Part shown: in pieces, positions 32,071-40,130 of the stretch
Position numbering within the stretch: the stretch's first letter is position 1
Layout: every line of letters begins with the position of its first letter
Origin: a virus
DNA: 43,571 nucleotides
Strand: one strand, 5' to 3'
Virus record (IMG/VR): IMGVR_UViG_3300044695_000689
Span: 1-43,571 of that record
Program-made: the position numbers and the translations under genes
The notes under the pieces: model-generated
What the model was told of the DNA's origin: nothing
Seen by the model: the letters and a program-made list of their open reading frames with translations, nothing else
Databases searched by the model: none

Positions 32071-33929
32071 ACACCCTCAAATAGTTTCTTACGGCTTGGC
32101 CCCTTGTAATGGACGATCTTCGCATCGTCATGCTTGTGTTCCGGTAAACATCCATAAACTGATTCTGGTGCTTCCGCGCATCCGTACTTTTCTGCGTAGA
32201 TACGCAGTGCTTCTTGATCGCCGTACCATTTCTTAAATTTCGGCTCTAGGCTGTTGAAGATAGACAGAATGTCTGCCCACACACCACCGTCTCGCGTAGC
32301 CACCATGCAACCCACATAAGGGTAAATATCTCCGATGGACTTGCCCTCGTATTCATCAAAGCGCAGCCCACGTTGCTCTATGTTGAACTTGTCATCGCCG
32401 TTGAACGACCGGCGGCAAAACGCAACTTGCGTCCCGCTCAGTATTTCTTCTACATCAATCTCGCTCTGGATGATCATGTCGGTATCGACATAAATGGCGG
32501 GGCGGTCGAGTTTCAGATTGGTGTATGCCATGGTACGGGCATACATAAGATTGTCGGTATCAATCTCCGTCTCGTAGCGATCAGTGATGCCCATCACATC
32601 CGGTGTATCGGTGTCGGTACACATGATGATGTCTGCGTCGGGGTTATGACGCAAGACGGACTTGACCATCTTCTGCGGGTAGGAAATGTCCTTGCCCACG
32701 TGGAAGAAAACGAAAGTCTGGCGTCGTCGTTGGCGTTCACCCAACATCACTTCAAGTTCTTCTTGGACTTGGCTCAACTGCAAGTCCCACGGCGCGTTCA
32801 TGTTCTCGCGTTGGAAGATTTTGACACCGGAGTACCAGAGGCTTTCGTTGCCCACACGGTTGTTCCAGTACCAGAGTTTGTTGGCATCAAGAAGTAGAAC
32901 ATCCTTGCCCATCGCCCCTGCCAGATGCACGTTCGCGCACGAGGGCGAGATGATTACGGTACATATCTCCATGAGCGCAGCGACATTCTCCATGTCGAAA
33001 AAGGTATCGATGTGCGTGGTGATGAGACTTGGATGAAACCCATCGCCGTCTCTCTGTGAGTCCCCGTACTGTAAGTTGATGAACTTCAAATGCGGCTTGT
33101 CCAGTATCGGACGGAACGCTTCAAGCGGCACAGACTTGTGACCGCCGATGATCGGCGCGGTGCTTGTCCACGTAAGCCCTACAACGAAATCACCTTCGTG
33201 GAATCCATACTCTTTACGGAGCATAGCCACGCGCTCTGGATCGGCCTTGATGTAGCCAAACGTCACGCTCGGCGCGATATCTCGGACTGAGTTAATGAAG
33301 TATTTACCCAGAGAGGCAATCGGTATGTGCGAGTCGTGTTCGCTCATCTTCACTCGTGAGTTGTGTGAGATGAACTTGACGTTCTTCGCCTTGCACCCAC
33401 GCTGAAAGAGGTTAGCCACGCGCAGGTCGATCATCACCGTGATCTCGTCTACTTCCTTGGCTAACTTTTCAATCAAAGACCCGTAAAGAATCTGATCACC
33501 GATGCCCTGCTCACACCAGATGATCGGGCGGCGTAGCCCCTTGCCACGCTCCCACTGCGGGTGCTTGGTGTGAAGTTTGGGAGACTTGAAAGACTTACTT
33601 CCCCATCGCCGCTCGTAGCCTTCCCAACCCTTTTTGAAGTCACCCATCTGCAGGGCTAGAAGTCCAACAGTCCATCCTGCATCGTCGTTGTGCGGCTCCA
33701 GTTGGGTAGCGATTTCAAAATGCTGCCGTGCTAGTTCCCAACGGTGCATCTCCCAATGGCATCGCCCAATCTGCAACTCGACTGCCGTGAGAATTGGTAG
33801 AGTGATGTGTACGTTAGTCAGAAGGCCAATAGCCTCGTCGTACTTGCCGCTCTCAGCCGTCTCAAAGCCCATCTTGTAAATGGCTTGTGCAAACTCGGCT
33901 AGGCTTTTCTGTTTGGTTTCTTCGCTCAC
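32067..33929 (-). CDS. TPR + GT-B (GT9-like) + GT-A glycosyltransferase fusion
   Basis: This 620-residue protein has three parts. Residues about 10-105 are TPR-like repeats (GKYDEAIGLLTNV; HRWELARQHFEIATQLEP; GDFKKGWEGYERRW). Residues about 125-390 resemble GT9 heptosyltransferases of the GT-B fold (IIWCEQGIGDQILYGSL; VVGLTWTS; CTVIISPSCANVHLAGAMG). Residues about 405-620 form a GT-A-like domain with DTD in RPAIYVDTDMII. GTG 33929 is chosen because it forms a GTGA overlap with the mini-gene upstream and has a good GGGAGAGA site; an earlier in-frame GTG at 33965 would add 12 residues. TPR plus GT9-like parts are known in bacteria; adding a GT-A domain makes a bifunctional sugar transferase. 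Likely target: phage or host glycan. Confidence 0.8.
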   Translation of the reverse strand: MSEETKQKSLAEFAQAIYKMGFETAESGKYDEAIGLLTNVHITLPILTAVELQIGRCHWEMHRWELARQHFEIATQLEPHNDDAGWTVGLLALQMGDFKKGWEGYERRWGSKSFKSPKLHTKHPQWERGKGLRRPIIWCEQGIGDQILYGSLIEKLAKEVDEITVMIDLRVANLFQRGCKAKNVKFISHNSRVKMSEHDSHIPIASLGKYFINSVRDIAPSVTFGYIKADPERVAMLRKEYGFHEGDFVVGLTWTSTAPIIGGHKSVPLEAFRPILDKPHLKFINLQYGDSQRDGDGFHPSLITTHIDTFFDMENVAALMEICTVIISPSCANVHLAGAMGKDVLLLDANKLWYWNNRVGNESLWYSGVKIFQRENMNAPWDLQLSQVQEELEVMLGERQRRRQTFVFFHVGKDISYPQKMVKSVLRHNPDADIIMCTDTDTPDVMGITDRYETEIDTDNLMYARTMAYTNLKLDRPAIYVDTDMIIQSEIDVEEILSGTQVAFCRRSFNGDDKFNIEQRGLRFDEYEGKSIGDIYPYVGCMVATRDGGVWADILSIFNSLEPKFKKWYGDQEALRIYAEKYGCAEAPESVYGCLPEHKHDDAKIVHYKGPSRKKLFEGV

Positions 33930-34045
33930 CAGTAGTCTCTCCCTGTTCCACGCTTCGCTGCCCACTCAGGTGGCGGCACGTGCGCCCATGCTCGTTTACG
34001 CTCCCACTTCCACCGTCTCCACATATCAAGCATCCACCTAATCAT
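33926..34045 (-). CDS. 39-residue Trp/Arg-rich mini-protein
   Basis: This short gene has ATG at 34045 overlapping the methyltransferase stop (ATGA) and TGA at 33928-33926 overlapping the GTG start of the TPR-GT fusion (GTGA). The product is unusually rich in Trp and Arg (MIRWMLDMWRRWKWERKRAW then PPPEWAAKRGTGRDYW): 8 Trp in 39 residues. The two exact overlaps argue for real translation. It might be a membrane-active or binding peptide, or a coupling device; function unknown. Confidence 0.6.
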   Translation of the reverse strand: MIRWMLDMWRRWKWERKRAWAHVPPPEWAAKRGTGRDYW

Positions 34046-34680
34046 GTTGGCTCCTGCGGTACGATTTGTAAGACAGTAAGCGGTATCGAAATGGCAGTCT
34101 TCCTGCCTTCGCGAGGATAGATAAGAACTCTACCTACTGACTCTAGCATCATCGCGTTGACGACACCCTTCTCGACTCCTTCAAAATCATCCATGACAAA
34201 CACGGTTTTCTCGTGAATGATCTTGTTCAGCGGCTCAACATCCTGCTGACTCAGCCGACCATCAAGATAGACTAGGTCTACCTTCGCGTTCTTCTCAGCC
34301 ATGTCAGAGAACATCTCATGCGAGGGCTTCTTGGGGTACTGAAAGATGTTGGGTACATCTAAATTGATATCGTTCGACACATCACAGGTGTAGATGTCCA
34401 CCATACGATTACAGGCGAGGTTCATCGTCAAAGTAGACACGCCGATGAACGTGCCGACTTCTGCTATGGCATCGGGCTTGAAGAAACGAACGATGCGGAA
34501 TAATTCTTCAGCATCACTCATCGGTACAGACCCAGTGTTGTAGTCAGCGCGGTATCGCAGTTGATTCTGCGCCACTATGATCTTTTCTATATCAGCCCAC
34601 GGCAGGTCAACGACTTCCTCATCAATGATGCCCCACACGATCTCGCTCAGTCGCTTACGACCGATCTGTATGGTGTTCAC
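34042..34680 (-). CDS. SAM-dependent methyltransferase, O-methyltransferase-like
   Basis: This 212-residue class I methyltransferase has motif I EVGTFIG (74-80) for SAM binding, an acidic residue after the second strand (TCDVSND, Asp100), and LVYLDGRLS with Asp140, as in small O-methyltransferases of the 'methyltransferase 24' type. The C-terminal strand pair (VFVMDDFEGVEKG) fits. It overlaps the ParB-like gene stop region by ATGA and the mini-gene by ATGA, and precedes the glycosyltransferase fusion, so it may methylate a sugar made or moved by these enzymes. Substrate unknown. Confidence 0.8.
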   Translation of the reverse strand: MNTIQIGRKRLSEIVWGIIDEEVVDLPWADIEKIIVAQNQLRYRADYNTGSVPMSDAEELFRIVRFFKPDAIAEVGTFIGVSTLTMNLACNRMVDIYTCDVSNDINLDVPNIFQYPKKPSHEMFSDMAEKNAKVDLVYLDGRLSQQDVEPLNKIIHEKTVFVMDDFEGVEKGVVNAMMLESVGRVLIYPREGRKTAISIPLTVLQIVPQEPT

Positions 34681-35495
34681 TGGATGGCTCCCTTCAAGTC
34701 CTTGAGAACCTTGTTCTGGATGTCGTGGATGTCGCTGCTCAAGTCACGTACAACGAGTTTGAGGTTCCCGAACTTGTGCGGATTGAACGCATGCCACGCC
34801 AACGCGACGTAATCCATGTTGGTCAGTCGTTTGTCTTCTAAGCAACGTCTATACAAGTTAGACACGGAACGTGGCGCTTTTTCAAAATTTCCGTGGATCA
34901 TGTCGTTGTATGCGTAGATGATCGTGGACTTACGATCTGGATGAGCCATCAAAGACAAGATAACTCCCGCACGGCAGGACGCCGTACTGACCCGCGCCTT
35001 GTTGGTGCTAGTGGCATGCTCGTCAAAGTAGTCGAGGTACTCACGCGCAAAGTTCTCAGTGACTTCGCTCTGCTCGACCGTGTGGCGGCTAGTGCCATAC
35101 GGATACAACGCAGTTCTGATGAGCGCACCAATGATGGCCTGACGATTGTTTTCTACGCCACGACGAAACGCTAGGGATCGCGCTTTACCTGCATCGTAGT
35201 GTGCGAACGCATGCGGCTCGACGTTACGGGCGACGAGAAAAGGCAGCGAGACATTCGCTAGTTCAACAGCGTGAAGTCTATGCCACCCGTCGATCAACGC
35301 GCCTGTGTTATCGAATGAAATGGTTTGGGCTACATCGGTATCCCATGTGCCATTCTTCATCGCATCGGCATACGTCTGGATCACGCCCTTGAAGTCACGC
35401 CCCTTCTGACGAACGTGAACATTGGACAGATACTGACGCGCTTTCTTTGCGTCGATGGTCTCGACTTGATAAGTATACTTAACTCTTTTAGACAT
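34677..35495 (-). CDS. ParB/Srx-like domain protein
   Basis: This 272-residue protein has an N-terminal ParB/sulfiredoxin-like fold. Residues 55-83 (AQTISFDNTGALIDGWHRLHAVELA, about 25 residues) hold the signature DGxHRLxA, with Trp71 where Gln is usual (DGQHR). Upstream residues KGVIQTYADAMKNGTW (38-51) match the start of phage ParB-N-like proteins that are often DNA-binding or nuclease-like. The C-terminal part is helical, unassigned. It starts after a GAGAGGG site and overlaps the methyltransferase start by ATGA. A role in DNA binding or control is inferred only. Confidence 0.65.
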   Translation of the reverse strand: MSKRVKYTYQVETIDAKKARQYLSNVHVRQKGRDFKGVIQTYADAMKNGTWDTDVAQTISFDNTGALIDGWHRLHAVELANVSLPFLVARNVEPHAFAHYDAGKARSLAFRRGVENNRQAIIGALIRTALYPYGTSRHTVEQSEVTENFAREYLDYFDEHATSTNKARVSTASCRAGVILSLMAHPDRKSTIIYAYNDMIHGNFEKAPRSVSNLYRRCLEDKRLTNMDYVALAWHAFNPHKFGNLKLVVRDLSSDIHDIQNKVLKDLKGAIQ

Positions 35496-35497
35496 GA

Positions 35498-35884
35498 TTA
35501 AGCCCTCTCACGGACAGTGATTTCACGGTCAAGATAGAACCGCGCTTTCTTTAGGTCTTCAACAGGATCGGTGTGCTTCTTACCTGCACGTACCACGTAC
35601 TTGACTACGTTGCCTAAGCGGTAGTTCAAATCTTTGGCTTCGATGAAGTCGAGCGTCTCGACACCACCAGTCGTGTAGTGAAGCGGTTTGTTTACTATGT
35701 CGTTCTTGATCTCAGTTATTGCTGCAAGAATTCTTGACGGTTTGGCCTTGTTCTTGTAGTTACGAATCACAAGTCGCACTAGCGAATCTTTGTAACCCGT
35801 TTTTTCTTTGATTTCTTTGACCGACAAACCCGCAGTAAAATATCTGCGGATCACCTCTGACTTATTAACTTTCTTCCTACTCAT
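35498..35884 (-). CDS. HTH + DUF3310 protein
   Basis: This 128-residue protein has an N-terminal HTH-like segment (about 8-45, EVIRRYFTAGLSVKEIKEKTGY), and residues 66-123 match DUF3310, with KPLHYTTGGVETLDFIEAKD and NYRLGNVVKYVVRAGKKH then EDLKKARFYLDREI. DUF3310-type sequence occurs alone or fused in many phages; I recall a link to nucleotide kinases such as T7 gp1.7 but do not rely on it. It overlaps the VRR-NUC gene by ATGA. It probably has a role in nucleotide metabolism or regulation. Confidence 0.8.
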   Translation of the reverse strand: MSRKKVNKSEVIRRYFTAGLSVKEIKEKTGYKDSLVRLVIRNYKNKAKPSRILAAITEIKNDIVNKPLHYTTGGVETLDFIEAKDLNYRLGNVVKYVVRAGKKHTDPVEDLKKARFYLDREITVRERA

Positions 35885-36159
35885 TTCATTAACTCCTTCA
35901 ACTGATTTACGTTTGACTCGTCTATAACTAAGGCAACTCCACCTGCTTTACGCACATCATCAAGATGCTTTAGTTGCAGCGCAGTCGGTTTGTTGCCATT
36001 TGCTTTACACTCTATAGCATAAAACAAGCCTTGTTTACAAACTAAAAAATCTGGGACACCAGAAGAAAAGAAACCAGTTCCCATCGGCATCGCGTAATAC
36101 GCTTCCATCTCCATAAGAATTTTCTTTACCTTCGCTTTGACTTTGGCTTCAGGCGTCAC
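35881..36159 (-). CDS. VRR-NUC nuclease
   Basis: This 92-residue PD-(D/E)XK nuclease of the VRR-NUC family has GVPDFLVCKQ with Asp37, FYAIECKANG with Glu50 and Lys52, and TALQLKHLDDVR with Gln62. Such small enzymes cut Holliday-junction-like or flap DNA. The start is GTG 36159, with AAGGAG five nt upstream (36165-36170), giving VTPEAKVKAK. An open frame reaches back to 36318, but its extra 53 residues overlap the next gene in another frame and look like noise. A near-palindrome (36190-36204) lies 30 nt upstream of the start. Confidence 0.88.
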   Translation of the reverse strand: MTPEAKVKAKVKKILMEMEAYYAMPMGTGFFSSGVPDFLVCKQGLFYAIECKANGNKPTALQLKHLDDVRKAGGVALVIDESNVNQLKELMK

Positions 36160-36185
36160 AGTGGCTCCTTCAATAGGAATAGTTA

Positions 36186-36566
36186 CTATTCTGACATTGT
36201 CATACCTCCACGTAATTCTTGAAAGAGGGGGGTGGGTAATACGAGACAGTAGTGCTGCTTGTACCGCCAACCTATGTCGATAAGCACGGGTGGGTAAGCG
36301 GCATCGTCGAACATCCACACCATCGCGTAATTTTCGCTAGGCTGATCTGTGATACTTGTGTGCCTACTACTCTGGTGAATCTTCTCCCAGTCATAGGCGT
36401 TGATTAGACCGACTATGACCTTGATCTCATTGGGTAAAGTGGCATCGGTAAACTCGCGCTTTACGTTTTCATCTAAGAAAATTTTATACAGACCGTCTTC
36501 GATGTTCGCGTAAGTGCGATACCCCTCGCCTATCTTCAGTGGCGTATAAGTTTTATATACGGACAT
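36186..36566 (-). CDS. Hypothetical protein, 126 residues
   Basis: This acidic soluble protein begins MSVYKTYTPLKIGEGYRTYA and ends PTPLFQELRGGMTMSE. It has no recognised motif. The start follows the stop of the upstream 369-residue gene by 1 nt. Its end lies 26 nt before the VRR-NUC start and contains the near-palindrome at 36190-36204. Confidence 0.55.
   Translation of the reverse strand: MSVYKTYTPLKIGEGYRTYANIEDGLYKIFLDENVKREFTDATLPNEIKVIVGLINAYDWEKIHQSSRHTSITDQPSENYAMVWMFDDAAYPPVLIDIGWRYKQHYCLVLPTPLFQELRGGMTMSE
36190..36204. promoter_or_regulatory. Operator-like near-palindrome (13 of 14 fixed bases)
   Basis: TCTGACATTGTCATA differs from TCTGACANTGTCAGA at one of the 14 fixed positions (G to T). 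It sits inside the end of the gene ending at 36186, 30 nt upstream of the VRR-NUC GTG. Confidence 0.45.
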
Positions 36567-36567
36567 A

Positions 36568-37677
36568 TCACGCTACGTTCATGCTGTTCAAGATAAACAT
36601 AGGCGATGTCGCTTGTGATTCCTTGCGACACGCTGCACCGATCTCAGGCCAGAACTTTTTGTCTCTCATGTCATCGTCGGTCGGCACAAGATTGTCGGAA
36701 CCGATATGTGCCTTGAGCATGACGAGTTGTATTTCTAATTCTTTCCGTAAGTCGCTCGGCAAATCTTGCAGGCTCTTGTACCACCGCAACGGCATAGAGA
36801 ACCCTACCTCTGGCATGTACGCGAAACTGTTTGCGTAGGGCAGATTCGACCCGTCACGGTACATATCAAGTGCAGCGGAAATCGGCACGGTGTTGGTCTT
36901 GCCCACGATCACGCCGCCACGTATCTGCGGAAAGAAAACGATCTTCTCGCCCTCAAGCATGGAGCGCACCGTAGCGAGTGATGCATCAAACTTCTCATCA
37001 GACTGCTTCATCGTGGTGTATATCGTTCTGATCTTGTCCATCAAGTTGAACGGGATGCTGCTCTTGTCGGCGTCACCCATGAACACCTTCAGCAGTGACT
37101 GAGAATACTCACGTGGGATGGTGACAGTCGGGCGACCGCTTAGACTACTGCCGTATGTATTATCCATAGCGTTATCAAGAATGCTACGCACGTGATCGCT
37201 CAGTGCTTGCTCAACAGTCAACACTGCACTGCATATTGAATGATGAACATCATGGCGACCCTTCGCCATTTTTTGCACGGCATAACGCTGCGTGTTGGTG
37301 CATAACTTCTCACCACCAAACCCGTACCTGTTGGTATCACGGAAGTTGTTATTAACGGCTTGAATGGTGAACGCAGTCTCGTCGTCACTACGCTCGTCTT
37401 TCGGTCGCGGGTCGTACTTGATGTTTGCAACACTGAAACCATGCACGGTAGTCAGCGTCATGTAGTGCTGCATATCAAGTTCGCTCCCCCAACTGTGAGT
37501 GAGCGGAGCAACAAAGTCTGCGACCCTGACGCGCCCCTCGGTCGCGCCGTAGATAGCGACAGCAATAGGCCATGTCGGAGAACGCACTGCTTCTTTCCGC
37601 AGTTTATCGTCATCCATCTTCGTGTTCGGCAGGAACATCTCGTCGATGTTCACCTTGATTGAATTTCTCTTAGCCAT
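36568..37677 (-). CDS. Unknown 369-residue protein in MoxR-VWA block
   Basis: This protein begins MAKRNSIKVNIDEMFLPNTK. The ATG at 37677 is preferred because GGAGG lies 6 nt upstream; an upstream ATG would add four residues. Hydrophobic segments are absent. The middle part (RDTNRYGFGGEKLCTNTQRY, then GRHDVHHSICSAVL) looks globular, and the C-terminal half is charged. I do not recognise a family. It lies 12 nt downstream of the metallopeptidase-VWA gene and is probably co-transcribed with it. It could be a substrate or partner of the AAA+/VWA pair. Confidence 0.6.
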   Translation of the reverse strand: MAKRNSIKVNIDEMFLPNTKMDDDKLRKEAVRSPTWPIAVAIYGATEGRVRVADFVAPLTHSWGSELDMQHYMTLTTVHGFSVANIKYDPRPKDERSDDETAFTIQAVNNNFRDTNRYGFGGEKLCTNTQRYAVQKMAKGRHDVHHSICSAVLTVEQALSDHVRSILDNAMDNTYGSSLSGRPTVTIPREYSQSLLKVFMGDADKSSIPFNLMDKIRTIYTTMKQSDEKFDASLATVRSMLEGEKIVFFPQIRGGVIVGKTNTVPISAALDMYRDGSNLPYANSFAYMPEVGFSMPLRWYKSLQDLPSDLRKELEIQLVMLKAHIGSDNLVPTDDDMRDKKFWPEIGAACRKESQATSPMFILNSMNVA

Positions 37678-37689
37678 GACAACCTCCAA

Positions 37690-38967
37690 TTAGTTTTCAA
37701 TAACAATCTTGCGACCAACGGGCGGCTCAAAGTCCCTGTTGTGACTCGGCGGCAGCAGCCACAACACTGGGCAGTTCAACTCCCATTCGATGTTGTTCTC
37801 TACGTAGCCATCCGTGAACACGATCAGGAACTGTGGATCGACGTTGTTCTTCGTGATGTAGTCACTGACGCAAGACACCCTAGTACCGCCACCGCCCAAC
37901 GGCTTCAGCAGCGTAGCGATGCCATCGTAGTTACCTTCAAACACCTGCTCACCATGCACCATCGTGTCCCACCACAACACGCGCATGCGCTCTGGTCTGC
38001 ACGTTTCACAGATGGACGCGATCTCGCCACCGACCATGTTCAGCAGCGAGTCTCCGATGCTGCCCGATGTATCGTTAGCGATGACACCTTCGCAAATCGT
38101 CTCGGACTCCACGTGTGGCAGGAACAAATCATCAGTGAGGCGGCGTCGATTAAGTTTCGCCCAAGTCAACTCGTCTCGTCCTGCCGTGGCTGCGCTTACA
38201 AACTCGCGCAGTTCCTCACGCCAGTCCACCTTGGGAGCCAACACCTCAGTGATGGCACGGGGAGTCTTCACACCAAATCGACCTGCGATAATAGAACCTT
38301 GACTGATAGCCTCGTCGATCTCCTTGGATAACTGATCAGCGGCTTCGCCATCCATCGTCTCAGTTGATTCGATGTCATGCTCGTCGAGCGGCTGCATGTC
38401 GCTGACACTGTCAGAGTCGGAAGTATTATTAGCGTTGCCGCCACTCTGACCTTGCTGGCCGGAACCCCCTCCGTTGCCTTGCTGTTTCTGCTCCTGCTCC
38501 ATGCGCTTAACCAAGTCATCCCATACTTGCCGCACAGACCAACCGTGATATTTGGGATCGTATAAGCCACCCTTCGGTAACTTCACCAACTCGGGTGCTT
38601 TCTGACTGATCTCCATGATGATGGCGTTGATCACAAAGTCCATCGCCACGTTGGCAAGGCGCGGGTTCTGCTTGATCAAATCCCTGTGGCGTGGAATATG
38701 CTTCAGCATCACGTGCCCGTTCTCGTGCAGCACCAACCCACCCAACTCGGCAAGACTCAACTTTTCGATGAAGTCTTTCCCATAGCGTTTGTTTAGACCA
38801 TCTGTGTACGCTGTCGGAATTCCGACATCGACACTTGATTCACCCATCATGAGGATGCCCGAAAACAAACAAGTCTCAGGGTGCTTCATCAGTCGGATAT
38901 GCACCTTCTTCAACTTCATTGTCGCCTCGTGCGTACTCACGGGGATTGTCTCTGCTACTGCGTTCAT
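37690..38967 (-). CDS. Metallopeptidase-like + VWA protein (DUF2201-like)
   Basis: This 425-residue protein has two parts. Residues about 15-130 resemble the N-terminal zincin-like domain of DUF2201 proteins, with the zinc motif HENGH (81-85) in VLHENGHVMLKH. A Gln/Gly/Ser-rich linker (about 160-195) leads to a VWA-like domain with a MIDAS DTSGS (299-303) in GVIANDTSGSIGD and later FTDGYVENN. GGAGG precedes ATG 38967. In bacteria such proteins pair with MoxR ATPases to remodel partners. Here the MoxR-like gene lies 27 nt upstream, which supports the same pairing. A 14-of-15 palindrome lies within its linker-coding sequence. Confidence 0.85.
   Translation of the reverse strand: MNAVAETIPVSTHEATMKLKKVHIRLMKHPETCLFSGILMMGESSVDVGIPTAYTDGLNKRYGKDFIEKLSLAELGGLVLHENGHVMLKHIPRHRDLIKQNPRLANVAMDFVINAIIMEISQKAPELVKLPKGGLYDPKYHGWSVRQVWDDLVKRMEQEQKQQGNGGGSGQQGQSGGNANNTSDSDSVSDMQPLDEHDIESTETMDGEAADQLSKEIDEAISQGSIIAGRFGVKTPRAITEVLAPKVDWREELREFVSAATAGRDELTWAKLNRRRLTDDLFLPHVESETICEGVIANDTSGSIGDSLLNMVGGEIASICETCRPERMRVLWWDTMVHGEQVFEGNYDGIATLLKPLGGGGTRVSCVSDYITKNNVDPQFLIVFTDGYVENNIEWELNCPVLWLLPPSHNRDFEPPVGRKIVIEN
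38401..38415. promoter_or_regulatory. Operator-like palindrome inside VWA gene
   Basis: GCTGACACTGTCAGA matches TCTGACANTGTCAGA at 13 of 14 fixed positions. It is followed by GTC-N3-AGTATT, a flank shared with the sites at 41052 and 42605. It lies in the Ser/Asp-rich linker codons of the VWA protein. Confidence 0.45.
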
Positions 38968-38993
38968 ACAGCCTCCATTGTTAGTTGTTCAAA

Positions 38994-40082
38994 TCAAGTC
39001 AGCAGTTGGTAGTTGCCGTCTTGCAGCCACTTAGAAATCTCAGCGTTCTTGGATGCAATAGGCGAGAGCCGCTTGCTGCCCATCGCCATCGTGAAGAAGA
39101 CTGACTGCAACTCCTCAGACTTCGTTCGTCGCATGAACTTCATGAACTTGCTCAAATCGTCCTGCGTCTGGATAACGTCGATGGCGTTGAACATCATCAT
39201 AAAGAGCGCGGCCTGTTTCTCTGGCACTCTGACATTGTCAGGGTCTTTGATAACATCCTCTGCCAACACCACCTCGTCCTTCAGCGCCAACACCGCAGCC
39301 AACTGTTTCGCACTCGGTACGCCAATCGAACCTGCCAGTGCCGCCATCGTCAGCGAATGACCTAACCTGCCACGGTTCACGATGTCGGGGTCGCAGTTAG
39401 CGAGTGATCGCGGGGAGCAAAACTGTTTAGTCCGATGCACGGGGATAAACACATGCTCGTTGTCCTGTGGAGTAATTCCATCCAAGTAACTCGCCATGAC
39501 TGACGGTGTCATTTTGACGAACGCTCTCAACTCCATAGACAACCCTGCGTTAGTCGCCCACACCAACCACTCGTCCACGGTCGGCTTGCGAATGTTCAGC
39601 GTTGTGACACGGTTCGATGCGTGCGCCAACAGCGCGTTGCCCACACCATCTGTTGCAAGATTACCTGTCGCGAACACGATAGAGTCTGGATGCAGCACAT
39701 AGTCCATCCACACCTTGTCTAGCGTGAGCCGTGCGCCAAGTTTCTGTAGCATCTTGTCGCCCTTGTCGTACTCGTCGATCATGATCAACTTGGGCTTGTT
39801 AGACTTCGGCTTGAGCAGCGACGATATGTATACTTCCAATTCGCCAGTGTCACGGTTCGGCGCACGTAGGCCCAACTCACCGTAGTCGATGCACGACCAA
39901 TCAAGATATACGTGATCGTAAGCATCACCCAATGCTTCAACCAACATCTTGTAGAGCGTCGATTTACCAATCCCCGGCTCACCTTGGAAGTAATAGGTTT
40001 TGCTCTTGCCGTTCACCAACAACAACTTGAACGCCTCGGGGATACTGATGGCGTTGTTAAAGTTAAGAGTTTCTCGTTTCAT
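38994..40082 (-). CDS. MoxR-like AAA+ ATPase
   Basis: This 362-residue AAA+ chaperone-type ATPase has Walker A GEPGIGKS (34-41), Walker B PKLIMIDEYDK (Asp103, Glu104), and sensor-1 ATGN (Asn141). The order and spacing fit the MoxR group, which commonly acts with VWA proteins to assemble or activate complexes. The ATG at 40082 has GGAGG about 11 nt upstream; an earlier in-frame ATG at 40136 would overlap the preceding gene and is less likely. The related CobS AAA+ subunit is sometimes named in phages, but no cobalamin genes are near, so MoxR is the safer name. A near-palindrome lies in its codons at 39228. Confidence 0.88.
   Translation of the reverse strand: MKRETLNFNNAISIPEAFKLLLVNGKSKTYYFQGEPGIGKSTLYKMLVEALGDAYDHVYLDWSCIDYGELGLRAPNRDTGELEVYISSLLKPKSNKPKLIMIDEYDKGDKMLQKLGARLTLDKVWMDYVLHPDSIVFATGNLATDGVGNALLAHASNRVTTLNIRKPTVDEWLVWATNAGLSMELRAFVKMTPSVMASYLDGITPQDNEHVFIPVHRTKQFCSPRSLANCDPDIVNRGRLGHSLTMAALAGSIGVPSAKQLAAVLALKDEVVLAEDVIKDPDNVRVPEKQAALFMMMFNAIDVIQTQDDLSKFMKFMRRTKSEELQSVFFTMAMGSKRLSPIASKNAEISKWLQDGNYQLLT
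39228..39242. promoter_or_regulatory. Operator-like palindrome inside MoxR gene
   Basis: TCTGACATTGTCAGG matches TCTGACANTGTCAGA at 13 of 14 fixed positions. It lies in the coding sequence of the MoxR-like gene, in codons for about residues 281-285 (DNVR region). Confidence 0.45.
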
Positions 40083-40115
40083 GACTGATATAGCCTCCGA
40101 TTGATTACGTACAAA

Positions 40116-40130
40116 TCTGACAGTGTCAGA
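40116..40130. promoter_or_regulatory. Perfect operator palindrome before MoxR gene
   Basis: TCTGACAGTGTCAGA is a perfect palindrome around one central base. It spans the stop codon of the DUF3150-like gene and lies 34 nt upstream of the MoxR start, between two genes of one run. Confidence 0.6.

Noticed and set aside
36160-36318. N-terminal extension of the VRR-NUC gene
   Set aside because: It overlaps the neighbouring gene in another frame, codes for Arg/Leu/His-rich noise, and the GTG at 36159 has a strong ribosome site.
39500-39514. Possible operator copy (ACTGACGGTGTCATT)
   Set aside because: Four mismatches; not distinguishable from chance.
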